Source: JAUNBN01 sp036645935
GTDB taxonomy: Bacteria > Bacillota > Clostridia > Oscillospirales > Ruminococcaceae
Length of the DNA stretch: 64,000 nucleotides
Reading direction: 5' to 3'
NCBI GenBank assembly: GCA_036645935.1
Contig: JAVXNE010000001.1
Coordinates: 186,001-250,000, forward strand
Part shown: positions 33,901 to 39,596 of the stretch, piece by piece
Layout: every line of letters starts with the position of its first letter
How positions within the stretch are numbered: position 1 is the stretch's first letter
Position numbers and translations under genes: made by a program
Notes under the pieces: generated by a model
What the model was told of the DNA's origin: nothing
The model's input: the letters and a program-made list of their open reading frames with translations, nothing else
The model's database searches: none

Positions 33901-34179
33901 AAACTGGCAGCGTGACGCTGCACCGCTTGTCCCTTCGGCATTCACGCCCAAATCAGTCATGGGTAAATGATTGCGCTGCTGCACAGTGTGCATATTGTCC
34001 GACAGCGTCTGCGGCGCTATGTATAAGGCGTTGCCGATGCCCAGCTCGTTCATCATGGAAAGCTGCTTTTCTTCCACAACCGAAAAGGTGCTGCGTGTCT
34101 TTTCCTGCCCGGCGAACAGATCAACAACGGCATTGACCGCATCGGTTTGAAAGTCCTGATTTTTGAATTTAAGCTTCAT
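31000..34179 (-). CDS. res: Type III restriction enzyme, Res subunit
   Basis: A 1059-residue restriction subunit. From the ATG at 34179 (GGTGGTG upstream) it begins MKLKFKNQDFQTDAVNAVVD. The superfamily 2 helicase has Walker A in METGTGKTYVY (about residues 98-104), DExx box as IVIIDEPQSVD, motif III as YSATH, and VGRGLRLCVG as motif VI. The C-terminal PD-(D/E)XK nuclease is seen in YNPDWAVYL...FILETKGS. Type III enzymes need two inversely oriented sites and Mod to cut, using ATP. All catalytic motifs look intact. It is the last gene of the operon, 63 bases after the TIR gene. GC content is higher than in the TIR and ABC-3C genes. Confidence 0.95.
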   Translation of the reverse strand: MKLKFKNQDFQTDAVNAVVDLFAGQEKTRSTFSVVEEKQLSMMNELGIGNALYIAPQTLSDNMHTVQQRNHLPMTDLGVNAEGTSGAASRCQFCIEMETGTGKTYVYTKTIFELNRKYGFTKFIIVVPSVAIREGVYKSFEITAEHFGLQYDNVPNRYFIYNSAKLSDVRQFATSANIEIMIINIDAFKKTENVINQSQDKLNGETAMRYIQDTNPIVIIDEPQSVDNTAKSKEAIASLNHLCVLRYSATHREKINLLYRLTPVDAYQMGLVKQISVSSNQVAGGFNQPYVRLLAVSNDKGFRAKIEIDGKGKDGAVSRKTLTVKPGDDLFLLSAERELYEGYSVAGIDCTPDFEHIEFGNTEEVALGKAIGDVDESIVKRAQIRRTIEAHLDKELRYTDKEIKVLSLFFIDKVDKYRHEDGTPGVYAKMFEECYAELLAKPKYEPIRERFSADVVKVHNGYFSQDKKGRLKDTRGDTQADDDTYNTIMRDKEWLLSFECPLRFIFSHSALKEGWDNPNVFQVCTLIDQKSTFTCRQKVGRGLRLCVGQDGERIEDKNINILHVMANESFADFADTLQKEIEDETGVKFGVLQLDLFSGMVYEDKREVEKAVTTQQAQQLVEAVRTIAPTADSKPTIADLRRAIAEHQVEFAAELVPILPKVQEVLAQSAPEAVASVEALSDLTYTEMVVEEKEVTYEDAQALMTHFEQKGYITSSGKMKDTMKNALKAGTLDLPKKYEAARERFEQIIANADRRPPVRDASRDVVVRINKQLMISPEFLELWSKIKQKTVYRVNIGTDKLVENCIKALRDMPAIAKTRLISQTADIHIEKAGIYHTERETRTMDIADSYQTLPDLITAISDETLLTPTTVNRILMESGRCGDFLNNPEAFLEKAMEIIRNNRHALAIDGISYVKLDGQEYFIQEIFDSAELIANLDRNAVKVEHSVYDYVVYDSSSIERPFAVALDNDPDVKMFFKIPDRFKIETPIGTYNPDWAVYLTANGEEKLYFILETKGSTSFMDLRTREQLKIYCGKKHFEALADGIQMQVATNWREVKASL

Positions 34180-34241
34180 GCGGTTCACCACCTATTTGTT
34201 TCATGCCTACTTTAAAATATGTACGAGTGCGCATATATCTA

Positions 34242-34949
34242 CTAACATTCATCTGGTTTTTGTTGATTGGTATTTCGGATTTTAGATTCTATCGCATCAC
34301 AAATTTCATTAACAGTATATACGGAGGTCGAAAATGCCATCATGCTTGATAACATAGGACTAAATTCGTACATATCTTTTTCATCGATGCCATGCCAAAT
34401 CGGGAGAATCTGCCCATTATCAATGCGTTCTTTCATCAGAATTCCGTCAAGTTCTCGTTTTGTCCAATATTTCTTAAAGTATGATTTTGAAAACGTGACC
34501 ATGCAGAATCTTGACATCTTAATTCCACTGTCGATTTCTTCTCTCAGGCTTCGCCCCCACATGCTAACCGCTTGCTCATCATCATACCATCTGGAAATAT
34601 TGCGTTTTTCCAACTCAGCAACAAGTGGTTGCGCAAAGCTATCCCGATCCTCGTGCGCGTATGAGATAAATATATCCCTAATTTCCCGTGGCGCAGAAAG
34701 CTGATATGCCTGATTTTCATGTAATGCATCATAAATTGCAGTTACATGTTGAGCGTTTGATCCTGTAGTTAAAATTGATGGAGTAGAATACGACCGCAAT
34801 TTATTGCTTTCCGAACGAGCTTTTGATTCTAAATTTTTCAAGTCTCGAATTGCTTTATTAGCTTCCCGCTGAAATTGATTGTTAGCTGACTTTAATTTGC
34901 TCCTTGCACTATTAAATTGAGACATATTAGGTTTTCTAAATGATGCCAT
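34242..34949 (-). CDS. TIR-domain protein inside the type III R-M operon
   Basis: 235 residues from the ATG at 34949 (AAAGGATG upstream). Residues about 10-55 form a charged coiled coil (NQFQREANKAIRDLKNLES). The TIR domain spans about 90-230: RDIFISYAHEDRD (box 1), WYDDEQAVSMW (box 2), and FSKSYFKKYWTKRELDGIL, where E166 aligns with the catalytic glutamate of NAD+-cleaving bacterial TIR proteins. Such proteins act as toxic effectors in anti-phage systems such as Thoeris, CBASS and some pAgo systems. No known activator (ThsA, cyclase, Argonaute) is adjacent; it sits between mod and res. It is markedly AT-rich relative to both neighbours. Function as an abortive effector is inference. Confidence 0.93.
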   Translation of the reverse strand: MASFRKPNMSQFNSARSKLKSANNQFQREANKAIRDLKNLESKARSESNKLRSYSTPSILTTGSNAQHVTAIYDALHENQAYQLSAPREIRDIFISYAHEDRDSFAQPLVAELEKRNISRWYDDEQAVSMWGRSLREEIDSGIKMSRFCMVTFSKSYFKKYWTKRELDGILMKERIDNGQILPIWHGIDEKDMYEFSPMLSSMMAFSTSVYTVNEICDAIESKIRNTNQQKPDEC

Positions 34950-34970
34950 ACGTAGACACATCCTTTCTCT

Positions 34971-37004
34971 TTATACTAATTTCAGTTCAATGCCCTTATC
35001 CCGCAGGATATAGTAGGCATTGGCCATAGCGGTATCGTCTTGGAAGCTGTCGCGGGATATGATGACCTTTGCGGGGGCGTATTCGGCCATGGCCTCCACA
35101 TCGGCGGGCTGGACGTTTTCCGCAAGGCAGATGAGCAGCAGGCAGTCCGCGCCGACAGCATAGATGGCTTTGCCGTTCACCTCGGTTCGGCCTACCGGGT
35201 AGGTCAGGGGCACGCCCAACTTCAGCATGATTTCCGTAATCATATCCATATCAGAGCGATCGGGCTTGACGCGGCTGATCATCTGGTTCATGCGGCCATA
35301 GAGCGTGAGAAGGTCATCATCAGCAATCGGTTCGGAATCCCATGTTTTCAGGTTGGAGGTATCAAGCTTATATACCTTGAAACCGACGTCCAGAGAATCC
35401 GTTTTGTAAACGTTAACCTCAAAATTCAATTCTTCCGAATAGAGATTGTTGTGAATGAGCTGTTTTGGCTTTTCATCTAACTCAAGCTCTCTTAAATGGC
35501 GTTTGGCAGTTAGTGTAGCTGGCTTATCAATCATAGCGATGCCCGCGCGGCGGATGCGCTCCTTGCCGATTTCGCAGATGTTTTTATAGCCTGCTTTGTA
35601 GGCTTCGCTGTTTTCGTCGCAGACCTCAGGAAGCTGCACCAGTATGTAGCGGCGGTTGCCGCCATCCTCGGCGTTGAGCTGCATCACCGCGTGGGCAGTG
35701 GTGGCGGAGCCGGAGAAGAAGTCGAGGATGATGTCGTCACTTGCAGTTGAAAATGCCACCAAGTATTTTATCAAAGAAACAGGCTTAGAATAATCGAACG
35801 GCGAGGTATTGAAAACAGACAGCAATGTTTTCTTTGCATTATCATTAGAATACTCATTTTCAACGAACTCTAACGATGAAAGAGGTTTTGTTCTTTCAGT
35901 TTGAATTACGCGGAAGCCATCGTTTGTCTTTTCAATTTGAGCGTTCTGATATGTTTTTGTATATATCCTTGCGCCCGTTGATGTATGTTTAATCACTACA
36001 AAACCATTTTTGTATCCGAATTCAAAAAGTTCTTTGCTCCAACGCCAAGCCCAGTCAGCACGGCTGTATACTCCATTTTTTCTTTCCTGATATTTTTCAA
36101 AAGAAGAACCGGGGTAAAAAATCTCTTCATCTATTTCAAGAGGGTAGTCTAAGCTTTGGCTATATTGCAAACTGTCATAATCGAGTGTTTGATTTAATTT
36201 ATACATGCCTCTTGTTTCTACATACTCATCGCTATTTTTGAAACCTTCGTCAGTATGGTTTTGAAGATTGAATTTAATTGCGTTAGATTTTGAGTATACA
36301 AGTATATAATCATTGTTTCGCGCGATAGCATTCGTTGATTTCCCAGCTTTCTTTGTAACACGTGGCAATAGTGCAACAAAGTTTTCCTCGCCAAAAACTT
36401 CATCGCAAAGTTTTCTCATATTTGTAATTTCGTTATCATCAATGCTGATGAAAATCACACCGTCGTCCCGCAGCAAGTTCGCCGCCAGACGCAGGCGGGG
36501 GTACATCATGTTCAACCAGTTGGTGTGGAAGCGTCCCATGGTTTCGGGGTTGCTCTTCGTGGTCTGCTGTGTGACCTCTCTGTACCGCGCCATGGGGTCT
36601 GCAAAATCATCGGCATAGACAAAATCATTGCCGGTGTTATAGGGCGGGTCGATATAGATCATCTTGACCTTGCGATAATAGGCGGTCTGGAGCAGCTTGA
36701 GAACCTCCAGATTGTCGCCCTCAATATAGAGGTTTTGCGTATTGTCAAAGTTAACGCTTTCCTCCGGGCAGGGGCGCAGCGTGCCGGTGGAGCGCTTTTG
36801 CGCCAGCTTCAGGCACTCCGCCTTGCCCTTCCATTCAAACTTGTATTTTTCAAAGTCGTTGTCGATGTATTCGCCGCAAAGGGACAGCAGCTTATCTATG
36901 TCCAGCTTCCCCTCGGCAAAGCATTCGGGAAACACAGTGCGCAGCTTGTCCATGTTCGCCGCTTCAAGGTTCATCGAAAGTCCGTCTATTTTGTAATTGT
37001 CCAT
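34971..37004 (-). CDS. mod: Type III DNA methyltransferase, Mod subunit
   Basis: 677 residues from the ATG at 37004 (GAGGAGG upstream). Adenine-N6 methyltransferase of the beta class: the catalytic motif IV MIYIDPPYNTGNDF (DPPY about 119-122) precedes the SAM-binding motif I ILDFFSGSATTAHAVM. The part between them, roughly 220-430, is the target recognition domain that sets the DNA sequence for both modification and cutting. That stretch (about 35740-36440 on the DNA) is much more AT-rich than the flanking methylase parts, suggesting exchange of the recognition domain. The stop of the DUF2326 ATPase lies one base before its start, and the TIR gene follows 21 bases after its stop. Confidence 0.95.
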   Translation of the reverse strand: MDNYKIDGLSMNLEAANMDKLRTVFPECFAEGKLDIDKLLSLCGEYIDNDFEKYKFEWKGKAECLKLAQKRSTGTLRPCPEESVNFDNTQNLYIEGDNLEVLKLLQTAYYRKVKMIYIDPPYNTGNDFVYADDFADPMARYREVTQQTTKSNPETMGRFHTNWLNMMYPRLRLAANLLRDDGVIFISIDDNEITNMRKLCDEVFGEENFVALLPRVTKKAGKSTNAIARNNDYILVYSKSNAIKFNLQNHTDEGFKNSDEYVETRGMYKLNQTLDYDSLQYSQSLDYPLEIDEEIFYPGSSFEKYQERKNGVYSRADWAWRWSKELFEFGYKNGFVVIKHTSTGARIYTKTYQNAQIEKTNDGFRVIQTERTKPLSSLEFVENEYSNDNAKKTLLSVFNTSPFDYSKPVSLIKYLVAFSTASDDIILDFFSGSATTAHAVMQLNAEDGGNRRYILVQLPEVCDENSEAYKAGYKNICEIGKERIRRAGIAMIDKPATLTAKRHLRELELDEKPKQLIHNNLYSEELNFEVNVYKTDSLDVGFKVYKLDTSNLKTWDSEPIADDDLLTLYGRMNQMISRVKPDRSDMDMITEIMLKLGVPLTYPVGRTEVNGKAIYAVGADCLLLICLAENVQPADVEAMAEYAPAKVIISRDSFQDDTAMANAYYILRDKGIELKLV

Positions 37005-37005
37005 A

Positions 37006-38622
37006 TTACTTATCCTCCTCAACTTTCCAGTTGATTCCAAACAAAGTCTTGTCATATGCTAACTGAAGGACACGGCCCGCCGTTAGAATTTTTTGCGTGC
37101 TCATGTTAAACTTTGTCGCCTCATCTACAGCAATAAAAATTTGTTTTTTCTGCTTGGCGTACACAGATACGATGTTCTCAAACACGGTATTTTCAATATT
37201 CTTAAAGAGCATTGTATCGTGAATCAGGAAGGGCAATTGTGTTGTGTTAAAAATTGCCAAATCCAACGTGATCAAACTTGCATATGCCTTGCCAGTTCCC
37301 GTATCGTTGAAGACCTTGAAATCATAAGAGGTATCCTTCAGTTGCAAGTCAGGAGCTCGGCGACCGTCTGTATGAATTAGCTTGTTTTCATCATACATAC
37401 TGGTGTTTACCTGACTCTGTATATCTGCCAATACGCTGCCCTTTATCTGTATAAAGTCTTTTTTGGCAGAAAGAAGCTCAGCCTCGATTCTCTCTTTCTT
37501 TTCAAATAATTCCTTGGCCTTTTCATATTGCGATTTTTGTGCAGCCAACTCAAGCAGCCGCTCAACAGTGTATTTGGGAGCATCTTTCAAATCAATCATT
37601 TCGTCCATTTGAGAATCAAGCTCACTAATCTGAGAATCAAGAACTTCAATAGCTGCTTCTAACTCACTTTGTGTAGCTTTTAATGATTCTTTAAGGATTG
37701 AGCTGATTCCAGCATGAAAATTATCAATACTGGTCAACTTGTCCATGTTAATTGTTGGGAAGAACTCGACAAGTCGAGCTAACTGAGCTTTTAGCGCAGG
37801 ATTTTTTGCTGCTAAGTTGATCTTAACATTAGTCAGCCTGTCATTATATTGATTTTTTTGCTCCAGTAGCAAGCTCTTTTTTCGCTTTAATTCCAGCATT
37901 TCCTTAGACACAATCGACTCGCAGTTTGTCTTAATTCCGGCTATATCTGATGAAATCGACTCGATCTCAAGTGTTATCTCATCAATTTTTGCAGAGGCTT
38001 GTCTATACTGTGTTTTATTGACAGAAGGAATGAAATCCTTTTTTGCCGCCGAATTGAGAACTTTTTTTCGTTCGCTCAACTCATCTATTTGGTCGTTCAG
38101 TGCTTTTATGCTGGAAAACTTATTGTACAGTTTGATAAGACGATCAATTGCGGTTTTTGCAGCTTCGCCTGAAAATTGCAGTGGTTTATCAATATCATAG
38201 TTGTGTTTTCCCCAAACACGAGAAAACAAACTGACGATCTCTCGAAATGAAGCGAACGGAAGCTCCAGCTGATAGCGTTCTTTTAGCAGATTTTTGTAGT
38301 CATCCAGCGATATTTCAGTAATTACATCGTATCCTTCGTCACAACAAGACACATATTTATACCGATTTGTTGACCTGGTAAAATAGAACATTTCCCCGCT
38401 AAAACAAAACGCGAATCTGAAAGAATGATCTCCGAGCTTCTCTATTGCATCATGATTATTTTTTATATAGGTATCACCACCAAAGATAAAATCAATTATC
38501 ATTAGCATAGTTGATTTTCCAATGGAGTTTGATGCTGCACTATCCCCAAGGATTACATTCAATCCTTCGTGAAAAACAACGGTCTTTTCCGCAAACACCT
38601 CAGACTTGATTTCAGTCAGCAT
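37006..38622 (-). CDS. ABC-3C system ATPase, DUF2326 family (SMC/RecN-like)
   Basis: 538 residues. The N-terminus LNVILGDSAASNSIGKSTML is the distinctive extended Walker A of the DUF2326 ABC ATPases (K36, S37), followed by IIDFIFGG. The middle 200 residues are coiled coil (IDELSERKKVL, ELKRKKSLLLEQKNQ, SQLESAI-like heptads), as in SMC and Rad50 proteins. The C-terminal part has LPFLIHDTMLFKNIE, the Walker B/D-loop region of the family. In the classification of ABC ATPases by Krishnan, Burroughs, Iyer and Aravind, such ATPases are the sensor of three-component conflict systems with a small middle component and an effector. Its start overlaps the middle component and mod begins one base after its stop. 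Confidence 0.92.
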   Translation of the reverse strand: MLTEIKSEVFAEKTVVFHEGLNVILGDSAASNSIGKSTMLMIIDFIFGGDTYIKNNHDAIEKLGDHSFRFAFCFSGEMFYFTRSTNRYKYVSCCDEGYDVITEISLDDYKNLLKERYQLELPFASFREIVSLFSRVWGKHNYDIDKPLQFSGEAAKTAIDRLIKLYNKFSSIKALNDQIDELSERKKVLNSAAKKDFIPSVNKTQYRQASAKIDEITLEIESISSDIAGIKTNCESIVSKEMLELKRKKSLLLEQKNQYNDRLTNVKINLAAKNPALKAQLARLVEFFPTINMDKLTSIDNFHAGISSILKESLKATQSELEAAIEVLDSQISELDSQMDEMIDLKDAPKYTVERLLELAAQKSQYEKAKELFEKKERIEAELLSAKKDFIQIKGSVLADIQSQVNTSMYDENKLIHTDGRRAPDLQLKDTSYDFKVFNDTGTGKAYASLITLDLAIFNTTQLPFLIHDTMLFKNIENTVFENIVSVYAKQKKQIFIAVDEATKFNMSTQKILTAGRVLQLAYDKTLFGINWKVEEDK

Positions 38623-38836
38623 ATTTAATCACCTCATACTTATCGTCATATTCAATTCGATCAAGCAGAGAAAGGGTATCAAGGCAGAGAATAAACTCGC
38701 TTGCATCATCAAATCTTTGAGAAACAGATGAAAATAAGTTTTCAACTGTAATTTCTCCTTGCCGTACAATATCCAGAATATATGGAAGTTTCCATATGAG
38801 ACTATCCGCTATACTTACGATTTTATTTGGCAGCAT
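38612..38836 (-). CDS. ABC-3C middle component (MC6-like)
   Basis: About 74 residues from the ATG at 38836: MLPNKIVSIADSLIWKLPYI, then an acidic helical stretch (FSSVSQRFDDASEFILCLDT) and the end LLDRIEYDDKYEVIKYAD. MLPNKIV..SLI..., a winged-helix-like length and the FI.ALD.L..LDKIE pattern match the short middle-component family that accompanies DUF2326 ATPases. It overlaps the effector gene by 14 bases and the ATPase by 11, so all three are translated together. In the family it is thought to connect ATPase and effector; the molecular role is unproven. Confidence 0.85.
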   Translation of the reverse strand: MLPNKIVSIADSLIWKLPYILDIVRQGEITVENLFSSVSQRFDDASEFILCLDTLSLLDRIEYDDKYEVIKYAD

Positions 38837-39596
38837 GTTCAAACACCTCACAATTCTGAATAAAAAATGCAACAATCACTTTGCAAGCATCAAGCGAGCA
38901 ATTTCCCACTCGCGTTTGAATCCATTCAGCTATTTTATTAAAAATGACCACTTGATCGCCGCTCTTTATTTTCGCATTTAAATAGAAGGTTTTAATTTGT
39001 CCCGCAACTAAGTCGAATTTTCCTGGGGTTATCTCCTCTATGTGATAAAACTGCGCTTTTATGTAATTGTAATATTGCGTAACATCATCTTTGATATGTT
39101 TTCTTAAAATCTGATCGAAACCGGAAGCCAATTTATCATCTACATGTAGTGCCGTATACTCCAACTGGCTTGCGCTTTCACCCAAATTCTGTGTTGTAAG
39201 TGACTTAATAATCTCTCTTATCTCATCTTCAATCGAATAATTCCCATATAATGTTTTGATGCTTTGCTCCTGGATAAAAAGGCTTTTGACTGCAAACAAA
39301 GTACGATATTCATCCACAGTTCTCGGCTTATCGAATCTCGTGTGGCAATTAGGGCAGAGAGGGATCAGATTGTCTAACGAATTCACATCCTCGGAAAGAC
39401 GTTTCTCGCTACTCAGTAAGGAACTCTCCGCAGTAGAAGGATTGAGAGGATAAATATGTGCTATCTGATACTTCTTTTGCGGCTTTCCGTTTTTTATATA
39501 AGTCAGAGGAGTGGAGCAAATAGGGCATATACCTCCGACTTGCCCAAACAACAACTCACTTTCTGCCGCCGTAATAGGTCTCCTACTGTTTGCCAT
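38823..39596 (-). CDS. HNH endonuclease effector with ABC-3C C-terminal domain
   Basis: 257 residues. The N-terminal third is an HNH nuclease with a structural zinc: C24-P-I-C27 and C81-P-N-C84, and the catalytic set H47 (in QIAHIYPLNP), N76 (in SLDNLIPLC) and H85. The remaining 165 residues (LEYTALHVDDKLASGFDQIL..., KIAEWIQTRVG) form a helical domain that fits the ABC-3C effector C-terminal domain, which docks to the ATPase or middle component. It starts in a TAATG overlap with the helicase stop. The nuclease motifs are all present, so it should be active when released or triggered, presumably cutting invading or own DNA. Confidence 0.9.
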   Translation of the reverse strand: MANSRRPITAAESELLFGQVGGICPICSTPLTYIKNGKPQKKYQIAHIYPLNPSTAESSLLSSEKRLSEDVNSLDNLIPLCPNCHTRFDKPRTVDEYRTLFAVKSLFIQEQSIKTLYGNYSIEDEIREIIKSLTTQNLGESASQLEYTALHVDDKLASGFDQILRKHIKDDVTQYYNYIKAQFYHIEEITPGKFDLVAGQIKTFYLNAKIKSGDQVVIFNKIAEWIQTRVGNCSLDACKVIVAFFIQNCEVFEHAAK

